Position numbers and translations under genes: made by a program
The notes under the pieces: model-generated
What the model saw: the letters and a program-made list of their open reading frames with translations, nothing else
What the model was told of the DNA's origin: nothing
The model's database searches: none
In this document: positions 11,032-23,200 of the stretch, one piece after another
Layout: every line of letters begins with the position of its first letter
Position numbering within the stretch: the stretch's first letter is position 1
DNA from: Laburnicola sp. R22_1
Taxonomy: Eukaryota > Ascomycota > Dothideomycetes > Pleosporales > Didymosphaeriaceae
NCBI GenBank assembly: GCA_014281115.1
Contig: JACONQ010000007.1
Coordinates: 62,001 to 126,000, forward strand
Direction of reading: 5' to 3'
Length of the DNA stretch: 64,000 nt

Positions 11032-11393
11032 GGCAGCGACAGCGGCGGTGCATCTATGACCTAGGCGCTGCAACATCTGTCCATCTCACGGCGGGGAGCT
11101 TGCGCGATGGAGTGGGCCGTGAGCCGCCGCGGGCTGGGCGTGCAGCCGACGATGCCTGCCCGTCGCTTGCGCCGGTTGCCCCGTCCAACGGCCAGAAACA
11201 TCAACACGCCGCGTAGTACGTACTACCCAGCCCGCTCGCTCCACGTCCCTCCCATCTGGCCACCCGTTGACCGCACCGCGCACCAGCTGCACACACAGCG
11301 TCGGCCGTATTGATCAGAGGTTTACATTTGTAAATCTAAGGTTTAATACCGCGACTCCTTCGCATCGCCCGCGCCTCCTGCTCTCCACCCACC
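11032..11393. promoter_or_regulatory. Divergent promoter, LCB3 / RHO4
   Basis: A GC-rich gap of 362 bp between divergent start codons. The RHO4 leader is pyrimidine-rich and ends CACCATGTCG. No TATA box is evident. Confidence 0.45.
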
Positions 11394-12323
11394 ATGTCGG
11401 CCCAGACGGCGTCCTCGCAGAACTACGACTACCTGCGCCGCAAGCAGAGCACAAAGGCGCCCTCGTCGTCCATCGCCCCCGTCCGCACGCCCGTCCGCAC
11501 CCCCAGCGAGCGCAACAGCAACGGCACCGTCAGCTCCTATGCCACCACGGCCACGCGCGACACCAACATCACCGAGCCGCCCACCTACTCGAAGAAGCTG
11601 GTCGTTGTCGGCGATGGCGGCTGCGGCAAGACGTGTCTGCTGATCAGCTACAGCACCGGCAACTTCCCAGAGGTGCGCCCGGCCTACACCTGTCACGTCG
11701 AGATGCAAAGCTAACGGTCCCAGAAATATGTGCCCACCGTCTTCGAAAACTACATCACACACACGCCCCATCCGCCCACGGGCAAGATGGTCGAGCTTGC
11801 GCTGTGGGACACGGCCGGCCAGGAAGAGTACGACCGCTTACGCCCGCTCTCGTACCCCGAGACGGACATCATCTTTGTGTGCTTCGCCATCGACTGCCCC
11901 AACTCGCTCGAGAACGTCATGGACAAGGTACGTCTTCCACGACGGCAGCATCGAGTCCTCTTCTGACATGACCAGTGGTACCCCGAAGTCCTCCACTTCT
12001 GCCCGACCACCCCGCTCATGCTCCTCGGCCTCAAGTCAGATCTACGGAACAAGAGGAGCTGTATCGAGCTGCTCAAGACGCAGGGCCTCACCCCCGTGAC
12101 CCCGGAGCAGGGCCGCGCTGTCGCCAAGAAGATGGGCGCCGTGTACATGGAGTGCAGCAGCAAAGAGCAGGACGGCGTAGAAGACATCTTCGACCGAGCC
12201 GTGACGGAAGCCGTGGGCGACGAGTACAAGGAGCCAGAGGTGACATCGGCGACCGCACCGCGGCCCGCATTCCCCACTGGCGGTAAGAAGACCAAGAAGC
12301 GCGAAAAGTGCACCATTCTCTAA
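11394..12323 (+). CDS. RHO4: Rho-family small GTPase Rho4
   Basis: Three exons: 11394-11672, 11724-11927, 11976-12323, 276 aa. G1 [10 protein letters not shown], switch [11 protein letters not shown]3 [18 protein letters not shown]4 LKSDLR (in place of TKxD) and G5 CSSKE are all visible. It ends in the CaaX box CTIL, whose final Leu predicts geranylgeranylation and membrane anchoring. The N-terminal extension of about 65 Ser/Thr-rich residues before the G domain is typical of Rho4 and separates it from Rho1 and Cdc42. Rho4 acts in septation and exocytic polarity in filamentous ascomycetes. Intron 1 has a GTGCGC donor and a CTAAC branch site; intron 2 starts GTACGT. Confidence 0.92.
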
Positions 12324-13025
12324 GTGCTCGTCCGTATTTAGAGTCCGTGGCACGGCGCGCTTCTTCCCCCCGTCCGTCTTCCGCTTCACCGACCCCTTCT
12401 AGTTCGACCACTTCTGCATCTACCACCCAGACGGACAAGGGCTTGTCAAGATTCACGACGCTGGACGACACGATCGAGATGCTTAATGACGTTATCAAGG
12501 ACGCGCTGGTCTTTCTGCGCGCCCTCTTTCGCTTCCGCGCTGCGTAGCAGCTGCTTGCTTGCCTGCCTGCTTGCATGGGTGACCTGCGAAGGGAGGCACT
12601 GGGATGGCGTTCCTTCTATACACACACACATACATGGGCGATGGCGTTGTTTTGGGGGATTTTCCCATACATGAAGGGGACATGGCCCTGTTCGGCTCAC
12701 ATCTTCCTTTCTTTTCTCTGTCTGTATTCGGTATCTTATAGGGTGCGGCTAGCCAGGCTTGCATCGGGTGCAATAAATTTGAGAAAGATATCTTCATAAT
12801 GGATGGTCTGGGGGTGATTTTGCATCTTTGAGGTGTTGTGTGTGTGTGATGGTAACGTCTTGTTGTTTGTGTGAAGTTTGAAATTGGGTATCTTGATATC
12901 GTGCCATCGGCTCCATTCATCCTCCCACCCTGACTCCCTCTATGCGCCAAATAGCCACCGCATCACTCTCTCAACTCCATCTCCATCTCCATTCTCAATT
13001 CAATAAAAGTCCTCTCCACCCCATC
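12324..13025. other. Convergent 3' region of RHO4 and DAD1
   Basis: About 700 bp between facing stop codons. An open plus-strand frame to 12547 shows no family similarity and is probably RHO4 3' UTR. CA and GT microsatellite tracts occur near 12620 and 12840. Nothing else could be supported. Confidence 0.5.
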
Positions 13026-13472
13026 TTACTTGGCCCCCACACTCTCTCCCTCCTCACCCCCCTCCCCCTCCTCATTTCCATCATCCGCCCCATCATCATC
13101 ATCCCCGTTTTCATCCCCGTCTCTCTTCCCCTCCCCCTCCGCCTCCTCCTCCTCTTCCCGCTGCAGCGGCAGCTCCAGCCCCATGACGGCCTCGAAATGG
13201 CTCCACAGGCTCTCGACGGGCGCAAACTCGTTGCCGACTTGGATGACTTCTTCGAGGGAGCGGTTGAGGTGGTTGAGGTGCGAGAGGACGCCGTGGAGGG
13301 ACTGGGTCGCACCGGGTTTGGCGCGTTAGTGACTTGGTTGGTTGGTTGGTTGGTTGGGGGAGTGGTGGTGGGACTGGGGGGATGAAGGGAGGGGATAACG
13401 CACCTGGGCGATTTCTACCATGAGGAGTTCGCGTTGTTGCGTGTAGTAGGTGGGTTGTTGGTCGGTGGACAT
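13026..13472 (-). CDS. DAD1: DASH complex subunit Dad1
   Basis: Two exons, 13472-13404 and 13301-13026, joined over a 102-nt intron (GTGCGT donor, CTAAC branch, CCCAG acceptor), giving 114 aa. The first exon encodes [15 protein letters not shown]; the second continues [20 protein letters not shown] and [16 protein letters not shown], the Dad1 core. The DASH/Dam1 complex forms rings around kinetochore microtubules and couples them to chromosomes in mitosis. After about residue 65 comes an acidic Glu/Asp/Gly tail of about 45 residues, longer than in yeast. The gene is too small and split to stand out in a single frame. Confidence 0.88.
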
Positions 13473-14330
13473 TTTTTTTGGGGGGCGGTTGGGGGTGTTG
13501 AGTGGGTGGGTTTGGGGTGGGGTGGGGTGGGGAGAGAGCGCGTTGGATCGTGTTGTGGTGTGGTCGTTGTGTGTTGTGATCCGAGGTGGTGGTTCTTTTG
13601 GTCGGAACGAGCCGAGCGAGGGCGAGCGCGGGATGGCTGGATGGATGCGCGGCGGGTGTGGCGGGTTATGTAAGCGGGAGTGGGGGTCTTGGGTCTTGGG
13701 TTGGTGGGCGTGTTGTTTGGTCTGTGGAATTTTTTTTTTTTTTTTCATAAGAGGGTGATGTTTGGGATGGAGATGTAGTGTTTAGTGTTTGGATTAGGAG
13801 AGGGTAACTTGTGGCTGTTCGCCGACGTCTATGGCTGAGGCAATAGATAATTTTTGTAATGACCTGCAGAATCCAAGTTTCTATAGTGTAGCCCGGTTGT
13901 ATTTTTGTAGATTCCACATCGAAGTATGCGTTAAGAGTCAGTCTTGTACACCTACTTGTTTAAGTGCTGGGTACGCAGTATTGCTGCATTCTGCAGGCGA
14001 CTACGTGTTTGGAGTATGCCTTAGCGCGACTATAGCACTCTGGTCCAGAAGTACCACTGTACAACAATTGCGGTGGGGTATGGATGCTAGCCTCCATGTA
14101 GGTATATGAAGCCGGTGCCCTGCGTAAGATTGGTTGGTGCCTGAGGTTAGAGGTATTGACCGGTGTGATAATGCAAGGGTTGGAATACTCGAGCTAAGGT
14201 CCAGCCACGACGCAGGGCGTATACAAGAGGAACCAATCGCAACTGAATAAAAGTAAGGAAAGGTCAACACGTCATCAAATCGCTGACCATGTGCATCCTT
14301 TCTAGGACTAAGGCAGCAAAGTTAAAAGCC
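13473..14330. other. DAD1 promoter and spacer before the AT-rich block
   Basis: GT-rich DAD1 upstream sequence with GGTT repeats nearby and a T17 run around 13730-13746, followed by normal-GC sequence without a supported gene up to the abrupt change in composition near 14330. Confidence 0.45.
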
Positions 14331-16275
14331 CTTAGCAAAATAGTTAATTATGTACTAATTATAATAGCTTTTAAGCAGCTTTTACTTAGTAACTATACTA
14401 TTATAGTATAGTAACTAAAATTACTAACTATATTATTAAAGTGTTTATTCTTTTTAGTGAAATTTTTAAATACTTTAGTAATTACTACTTTTAATTTAAT
14501 AAATTTAATTTAGGTATAAAAAAAGTTTATAGTAGTAGTATTAATAAGTATAATTTAGCTTTAAAAATAATGTAATTAAAGCTTATATACTAGTATAATT
14601 ATTTTTATACTATATATACTAAATAGATATTATATTATAACTAAGTTAGTCTTAGTTAAAATTAAAAAATATAATTATATTAAAGATCTTTATTATGTTA
14701 AGATTCTAACCAAGATTAAATTCGCACTATATATAGAGAGAAGTAAAATAGAAGGCACTAAAACCTAATACTTAGTATATAGTACTAGTAACAAAATATA
14801 TATAAAATAATAATAATTTTATTATTAATATTTTATATAGTAGTATTATTAATAGTAGTTAATAGATAGTCTACTAGTTGCTATTATAATTATTATTATT
14901 ATTATTATTAGAGCGAAAAATATTATTAAAGAAATTATTAATTACGTAACGCGATAGTCGGTTAAACAGCTAGTCCGAAATTATATAACATTACGAATTA
15001 ACCTTAGAAAGAAAAAAATAAAATTATATAATAAAATACTTGTAAATAGTTCTTAGTTTCTATTTTTAAAAACTACTAAGTACTTATACTATATTAGGAA
15101 AGTTTTTCTACTTAACTATATAAATCGTATATAGATATACACAGACTTACGCATCTATACGCATTTTTATATAAGTAATTTACTAGTATAAAAATGCTTA
15201 GAAATATATAAATATACATAAACTTACGTAGATGTGTATAAATAGCCTAAATAAGTACTTTTTTAAAGCTTTATAACTTTTTTACTAGTAAAGCTATAAT
15301 TTTAATGTTTTAATAGATTTATAGAGAAAACACTAGTCTTTAATTATTTAATTTAAGAATACTATTTTTATTATATAATTAGTTAGTCATTAATAAAAAA
15401 ACTCTTTATTTTACTAGTTATTATATATATTACGTAATATTATTATATAAATATATAGTACTAATAAATTATTATATAAAATTTTAATAAAGTTATAATA
15501 ATAATAAACTAGTTAAAAAGTTATTAAAGTTTAAACTTTATAAAATACTATTCTTTGCTAAGCTACTAATTTTTGCCTAATCTAATTCTTTTAAATAATT
15601 ATAAAACTATATTTTTCTATTTTTAAACCTATGTGGCGTTATTTTATCTCTCTAGGAGTAGGACAACAAAGGCTTTTATCTTAAATAACATAAAAAAAAG
15701 TAAAGCCCTCTGCTTAGTAATTAAAAAAGGCGTAAAAAGATAATAATAATAAAAAGCTTTAAACCTATAAAATCTAGAATTTAGGATTAGGTAGAAGTTC
15801 TATATAACACGCTAGTAATTAGTACTATTATATTAACTAGTAATTACTATCTAGTAAGAGACTTTAACTTTATACTTTAAAAAATCTTTTTTTAAAAGCT
15901 TAGTAAGCTGCTTAGTAAGCAGTTTACTAAGCTTTTTTTTAAATTCTAGCTAATTAAAGAGCTTTATTTGCTAATTAATTAGCATTATTTTAATAGCATA
16001 GATATGCATTTTTGCGTAACCTTATATATACGCACGCTAAGAAAAAAAGTAGTATTGCTAGTGCGCAGGCATACGCAGGCGTGCTTAGAGCCGCTTAGGT
16101 GCCCTAAGTGCTTACTAGTATGCTCGCTTAAAACTTTTCGTAATATAGTATTTTTTAATAATATATAAAATAAAAAAAGTAGCTAGTAAAATAAGTAGCT
16201 TAAAATAAGTAAGTTTTAAAAAGGCTAAAGTTATAAAAACTATTTAACTAATACTAGTAGTAACTTATAGTTAAC
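14331..16275. repeat. AT-rich, RIP-degenerated repeat relic
   Basis: About 1.95 kb with an abrupt shift to very high A+T, saturated with TA, TAGTA and TTATA words and nearly free of CG and CA/TG. No open reading frame of note survives. Edges are sharp: normal-GC sequence resumes near 16276 (GCAAGTCG...). This composition is the hallmark of repeat-induced point mutation in Pezizomycotina, so the block is probably a mutated transposon copy whose family can no longer be read. Local palindromes such as TATACTATTATAGTATA occur near 14392. Confidence 0.75.
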
Positions 16276-17088
16276 GCAAGTCGTAAGTTGGTGGTTATAG
16301 CTACAGCCTCGGGCGATTGCTTCTATGCCCGAAAGCAAGAGGTCAAAGCCTGATTGGGATTGCTGACAGAACATGGGAATATCGCGACAATAGAAGAAGG
16401 CTTTGAATAGAACGTTTATTTTAATGGTGTTGTCGTTACAAGCGTTTGGCCGCGGCGATCAAGCAGCGGTCCGTTGGTGTCAAGTCTCGGATTCCTTGTT
16501 TGGCGCGAGCTTCGCACCGTTGGCATCGTGGCACCGCGCCATTCTGGGGACCTAGCGTCATTCGTCGGCGCGAGTCGTCGCGACAACGAGGAACCTTGGA
16601 ATCATGCTTCAACGGGGATGATGATATTTAAGTCGGTTGGACAGCGCGCGCGAAGCCGTTGCCATCCCTCCTAGTGATCAGAGATCCACATTGACCGCCT
16701 GCGTGCTGGAGCCCTTACGCACGCTCTCGCTCTCACATGCCTGCCCCGTCCACTCCAAATTGCCCGGCGCCGTTTAAACCTCCTCCGTGCTCCTTTTGTC
16801 CTCTCCGCACTCCTCATCTCTCGAGCAAGGCGTGTACTTTCCAGCGGTACGGAACACAGCCGATCCTGCAGCAGAGCAACCAGATCGGTGAGCGATACAA
16901 AGGTACAAACACGTCGTTTGACCAACCGCAACGGCGGATCGCAGCAGCACAGCCTTTTCGCCCCCAAACGCGTTCCAGGTTCCAGGTTCCATATATCTTT
17001 CCGGGCTACGCAATCGACGAGCTTTGTGCCTTCGTGCTCGGCCATCTGCGATTGGCGTTCTCGTCAGTGAGCAACATCTTCCACCAAG
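16276..17088. promoter_or_regulatory. VCX1 upstream region
   Basis: Normal-GC sequence between the AT-rich block and VCX1. Several short open frames exist on both strands with no family similarity. The last part is pyrimidine-rich on the plus strand and ends CCACCAAG immediately before the VCX1 ATG. Confidence 0.4.
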
Positions 17089-19164
17089 ATGCGTGAGTCA
17101 GAAATCTGTTCTGCGCCAATTTGCGGCCATATCCATATTTACCTCAACTCGCAACAATCATCACTCCATCATCAATTTTTTCAATACTAACAGTGCGCTG
17201 CATAGACGCCATACGAAGGCAGGCGTATCGCGTGGCGAGCTCACCCGGAGCGGGTACCTCGTACAACCCATTCTCTCGTGTACAGTCCAGGGAAACACAA
17301 TTCGATGCCGAAAATGAGCCGCATAGGCATCATTCGGAGGCGCAAGTGCAGATGGACGACGAGCAACAGAGACGGCTACAGAGCACGCAGGCGGAGAAGG
17401 AATTCGGCGGCCCTCATCATGCTAGCACCGAGCCGTCGCCCATATCCCCCAGAAGATCATCCAGTGTCCACGGTCCAGTGGTGAATGACTTTGCCCCAAC
17501 CTCGAGTGCCGCTGCCCACAAACCATCGGCAGACATCAGTGACAAGGCTATGATGTCCAATAGCACAGACACCCAAACCAACGGTTCGACTGTCAAACAT
17601 CGCGGAGGTTGGGTCAAAAACATTGTGAAAGGAAAAGGGCACGATAAAGACGTCGCGGATGCGGATCATGAGGCCGAGAAGCTGGATATGGAGGAACGCA
17701 GGAGGAGATCTCTGAAGAGGAAGATCCCCGTCGGCCAACAGATCCGTTACGTGTTTTTTGGTGCATGGATCAACATCCTCCTTTTGGCCGTTCCTGTCGG
17801 GTTTGCTGTGTACTACAGCAAGAAAGTTAGCCCCATCGGTGTCTTCCTCGTCAACTTTATTGCCATCATTCCTTTGGCCGCAATGCTTAGCAATGCCACC
17901 GAAGAGCTTGCTCTTCGAGTTGGCGAGACGCTTGGTGGACTGCTCAATGCGTCTTTCGGGTATGTTTCAATGCTTCCATTACACCTCGCAGGTGTGATTA
18001 CATGGCTAACGGAGATAGTAACGCTGTCGAACTCATCGTATCTATTCAAGCCTTGATCAAAGACGAGATCACTATCGTCAAAACATCGTTGATTGGCAGT
18101 ATGCTTTCTAATCTTTTGCTTGTGTTGGGTATGGCCTTTTTCGTCGGTGGCTTCAACCGCGTCGAGCAATTCTTCAATGTCACAGTTGCACAGACCGCCG
18201 CATCGCTACTTGCTCTCTGCATTGCTTCGTTGATCATTCCCACCGTGTTCCACAACATGATTGCCGAGATTGGCACTGGCGCTGCTGATGCGCAAGAAGA
18301 TGCTAAGAAAAACTCAGAATTGGTGAGGATACCTAGGTACCATTCTGATTGAACGATGTTAATTACGTCCGGCAGTCTCACGGAACGGCTATTATTTTGC
18401 TTTTTGTATACGGCTGCTACTTGTTCTTCCAGCTCAAGACCCACGTTAACATGTACAACGCGCCTAGTGAAAAGGGCGTGAAGCGGAATCCCTCCATTGA
18501 CGGCAACGTGGCGCGCGGCATTGCAGCTATTGGAGCTGGTACAGCAGCAACATCAGGCGGTGCTGCCAACGCGCAACAGCTGCATCAAAATGACGCCGAA
18601 GAGGAAGAAGACGACTTCGAGGAGCCGAACTTGACTATGTGGGGTGCCTTCATCACGCTCGCCTTCTCGACCACTCTTGTCGCCTTCTGTTCCGAATTCA
18701 TGGTGTCCAGTATCGATGGTTTCACCAGGGAAGCGCACATCTCAACGACTTTCGTCGGTTTGATCCTATTGCCCATTGTGGGTAACGCCGCTGAGCACGC
18801 CACCGCCGTTACGGTTGCCATAAAGGATAAGATGGACCTCTCCATCGGCGTTGCCGTTGGGTCAAGCATGCAGATCGCCCTCCTAGTACTACCAGGCATT
18901 GTGGTCATCGGTTGGATTGCGGGCAAGGAAGACATGACATTGTACTTCGACACTTTCCAGATTGCGGTCCTGTTCGTGGCAGTGTTGCTTGTCAACTACT
19001 TGATCCAGGACGGGAAGTCCCGTAAGTACTCCAAATATTAATATTTCGAATAACGCTAACGTGAGGTAGATTGGCTCGAAGGCGTACTACTCATGTCTTC
19101 TTACATCATCATCAGTCTGGCCGCCTGGTTCTACCCCGATCTGCCCACGGGCGCCGAGGTTTGA
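17089..19164 (+). CDS. VCX1: Vacuolar Ca2+/H+ exchanger (CAX family, Vcx1)
   Basis: Five exons inferred: 17089-17092, 17206-17959, 18019-18322, 18376-19021, 19070-19164, about 600 aa. The first coding exon is only 4 nt (ATGC): the ATG has a strong context (CACCAAGATG), the intron starts GTGAGT and has a TACTAAC branch, and no ATG opens the second exon near its start, which supports this choice. The two CAX alpha-repeats are clear: [16 protein letters not shown] and [14 protein letters not shown], each with the Glu used in cation exchange. An acidic stretch ([11 protein letters not shown]) lies in the central loop. About eleven membrane segments are visible. The N-terminal about 190 residues are a Ser/His/Asp-rich cytosolic region. 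The protein moves cytosolic Ca2+ into vacuoles against the proton gradient. Confidence 0.92.
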
Positions 19165-20224
19165 TAACCTCAACTCCCACATCTCTTCTCTTTGTGTACA
19201 TTCTCTTGCATCCTGGTTTATTCCGGGTCACCTATTTTCGATTTTATCGTGTTTCCTAGATACCCTGGCTGTTGCGCTGCGCACAAATAGAAAGTAAGCA
19301 AGCGAGCCATGTCATCTCTTTTGTTCGGATTTGGATACGCATACGTTGTATTGCTAGATATACTAGTGTAGTTTATTCATGTCACGCTGCGTTACGTACT
19401 CCAGCCGCTTATCGTGGTGTGGTCGGGAAGGTACGACTGCGCGTGCGATCCCCTCGCTCGGTTCTCTCCATGTCGGAGCAACGTCAACGCGTGTTGGTAT
19501 GTGTCTACGCCTTGTCTTGTGTGCGTGCGCTGACTGCTTTGTCTCGTTTTCAATGTTGATGCTCGCATACAGATCCTCCGTTGGCATGCTTTGCGCCTTC
19601 CTCAAGCGCTGAGCAGCGGCGCCAGATTCTTGCACCGAGCTGGGTTTTCCGCATCTACGGAATCTGTCTCGCGATCGGTCGGTTCTTTGGATCTTGGTAG
19701 AACTTCAGCTGGCGGTTAATGACCGCGCGCTTTCCTGCCTTTACCTGGCTGTTGCTCGTTATGGATATGGCTTCTCCGGCGGAAGTCTCTTTTACCTTCA
19801 CTCGGCCGTTTGACTACGTATCTCTCACTTCTCAGCGAAGTTTGAGGTGAGGCTATCATGGCGCCGCTAGGCTCTGGGTATATAAAGGCTTTTTGGGAGG
19901 TGAGGTCTGCCTTTCTCCTACACCACACACAGTACTCTACCTTCTACTGCTCCTCGAGCTCCCATCCTACTACCACTTCCCTCATCCCATCCGCCTATAC
20001 CTGACCTATCCTCCTCGTCTATACTAGCACTCCTCTGCCTGAGCACTCTCTCGTCACTCACTGCACCTACGCCTCGACACTTCCATATCACTCTCAGACC
20101 TCTTAACCACCGAACACCAAGTCAAGCTGTCCGTATTGGACGTTGCTGAAGGACTGACTCCAAGCTGGTATGTCAGGGTTGCTTTTCTGGGTTTGAAGCT
20201 TGTACTGACCACCGCTTAGATATC
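19165..20224 (+). promoter_or_regulatory. Promoter and 5' UTR (with intron) of the ULS1-like gene
   Basis: The VCX1 3' region is followed by a TATA box, TATATAAA at 19879-19886, then a long CT-rich leader. A likely 52-nt 5'-UTR intron runs from GTATGT at 20168 to TTAG at 20219, with an ACTGACC branch site, ending 5 nt before the ATG. No gene was found in the gap. Confidence 0.5.
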
Positions 20225-23200
20225 ATGGCGGAGCCTGGCCCTAGCGATGAGGGTATGGGGGACGCCCGACTGCCCGGAGATGCCGGTATCCAACAATCCC
20301 AAGATGAGCCCGAAGCTGGGCTTGGAGATAATGATTCTCTGTTCGGCGGGGACGAGAATGAGCCTGAGGCTGCGGATGATCCTGTGCTGTCTGCCGAGGA
20401 ACTCTCTCACTTCGCGTCCGGCCCATCGGGTGAGCCTGAAACGCAGGATGCAACTCAAGACCATGAAGACAACATGGACGTTGGCGAAGATGGTCACCCA
20501 GACATCGATTCGTTCATGGGTGAAACTCCGCACGACGACCTTCAGCCCGATGGAGGTATCCCGGAAGGGTACAGCAATGACAGTTCAGCGCACGACATGC
20601 AGCATAACACCTTTGATATTGGTTTGGGCGACCTTGGAGCCAAAACACAAGAGCCGGTGAACTCAATGGAAGGCATTGAATTTTCGCAGGCACAGCAGGA
20701 ACACCATGCGAGCTTCAACGCACTTGATGATGCGATGCATGGTGAGGATGAACAAGCTCCCACAGTACAGCCAGCGGACAACGTGGTCGTTACTGAGCCA
20801 GAAGAGTCTCTTTTTGTTCCTGAGAGTAGAGTTTCCCAGACTCCAGACCGCTTTGGAACTTCATCGATGCTGGGTCCTTTCGCCAGGCCCTCTCCGACTC
20901 CAGAGCCTTCTGTTAGGCACTCTTCGGCACTAGGCCCCTTCGTTGGGCCCTCCTCGACTCCAGAGCCTTCCGCTGGACAGTCCTCATCTAGAATGCCGCC
21001 ACCACCACTTCAAACGTCTCGACCGACTGCTGGACCTTCGGCGTCTACTTTCGCTAGGATTCGCAATCTTCAGAAGAGGTTCAATCAGAGAAATGCCACC
21101 ACGAACAAGCCGACGCATCGAATCGAGAGTACACCTGACCGTGAAACCTACCTAGACGCGATCCTTCCGTCTGCGACTAAACGCCAGGGCTTGAGTGTTA
21201 AGTCAACGGTTGACGCGTATGACAAAGCAGACAGGCAGGCAGCAGCTGAATACCAACGGCAGAAGCGCCACTATGACGATATCAAACGCAAGAACGGTTC
21301 TCTCTCATTCCGGGAAGATGTCCTTTGGATGAAAATCAACACTGCCGAACTGAATCGACAAGAGAAGATGAAACGCGATAAACAAATGGCTGAAGATGAT
21401 AACGGCTTAGAGAACTTGTTTCCTGATTTCAATGGTCCTGGTCAAGGCTATAGCCGTGGAGAAGGTGATCCGGACGAAGAAATGTCCGATGAAGATGATC
21501 CTGCCGGCTCATCTCGCAAGCGGGCACCAGAGCGTTCACGCCTCTCAATACAAGAGGCCGAACTACAAAGCATGGCTGTTGCCCTCCAAGCTGATAGAGA
21601 TCTACCACCGAAGAAGAGAAAGGGAGTCTACACATCCGACGACCCCCAGGGAAAATCCTCGGGCAGAGGCCGCGGTAAACCCAAGGGCTCCAAGTCCAAA
21701 ACTCCTGCCAAGTCTTCTCGTAGTGCAGGCTCCCGGGCGAAGGGAGGCGCCCCTAAGCTCACTATCAAGGAAAAGAAAGACCTACAGAGAGCCGTTCGTA
21801 TGGGAAGTTCATTGTTCAACTCCAACGTATTCGATCAACAGGGTGGAGAGGACGGACCCAAAGAACCGAGGTTCACAGCCACTAACAGACAAGATGTCAT
21901 GAAGCAACTGATATGCAGTGTGCCAATTGAGGATCAGAAGTCGGTAAAGGACGACAAAGCAGCTCTTTTGCGGGATATCAAAGACTTTGATGGTCGTGGT
22001 TCTGTTAGACCCAAAGCTGGGTTGTGGGCGGTGAAGGGCATGAAGACACATCTGAAGAACTATCAGATCATGGGGACAGCTTTCATGAGGTGATATATCA
22101 CAATGCAGTAGTGGGTGGGCGGTAGGCTAACATATGACAGACGACGGGAGAGGGACTGTAACGAACCCCGGGGAGGTTTGATGGCCGATCAAATGGGACT
22201 GGGAAAAACTGTGATGAGTAAGTTGCCTGATCGGTTTATTGGAATCTATCAACTCATGTGTTCCATCAGTGTTAGCAAACATCGTCAACGATCGTCCGCC
22301 AAATAATGTTACCGGCAGGACTACGTTGCTGGTCGCTAGCCCAGCTCTTACGATGCAGTGGACCCGAGAAATTGGACTGCATACTGACGCAGATCTTCGA
22401 GTAATGAGGTACACCACAGGCACGCGAATTGATTCGAATTGCGCCGATGATGTTTTGCGCAATCACGACATCATCCTCACAACCTACAATGAGGTTATGA
22501 AGAGTTACCCTAAGAATGAGCCGCCCATCGAATACCAGACTGTTGAGCAGAAGGTCGCGTGGTGGAAGGATGTCTACGAAAAGGATCGTGGAATCTTGCA
22601 CCGCATGTTTGTGAGTAACCTGAGATACATATTAAATTTGGCCTGCGCTCACTATTCCGCCTAGTTCCATAGGATCGTGCTGGACGAGGCCCAAGCGATC
22701 AAGAACCACACCAGTAGGACTTCAATCGCTTGTCGGGCATTGATGGCTCAGCACAAATGGGCCCTGAGTGGCACGCCTATTCTGAACAGCCTGACCGAAC
22801 TTTACTCATACTTCAAGTTCCTTGGCGTTCCTTTTACCGGAAGCTTCCAAGTTTTCAAAAACAACTACACCGGCGCAGATAACACAGATAACGTTGAACG
22901 GCTCTTAGTTCGGCTCTCTCAGTTTATGATCCGGCGGGACCACGCAGATATGCTGTTCGGATCTCGCATCTTGACACTCCCCAGGGCCACCCAAATGACA
23001 CATTGGTGTGAATTCAACTCTGTGGAGCGTAGCATCTACGAGATTGTTCGGCAGCGCTTCATTGAACGAATCAATGCCGCCGCCGCCGGGGATGGCGGAC
23101 CAGACAAGTCTTACAATAACATTCTCGTGTAAGTATACCGCACTCATAGTGACGTCAAACACCTATCAACGCCAGTTGCTAATGACATCGCAGGATGCTT

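Noticed and set aside
12308..12547. Small plus-strand gene after RHO4
   Set aside because: Low-complexity Ser/Thr-rich reading in the RHO4 3' region with no conserved motif.
14331..16275. Centromere or mitochondrial insertion
   Set aside because: Too short, lacking mitochondrial genes, and with typical RIP-like TA enrichment and sharp edges within a euchromatic arm.
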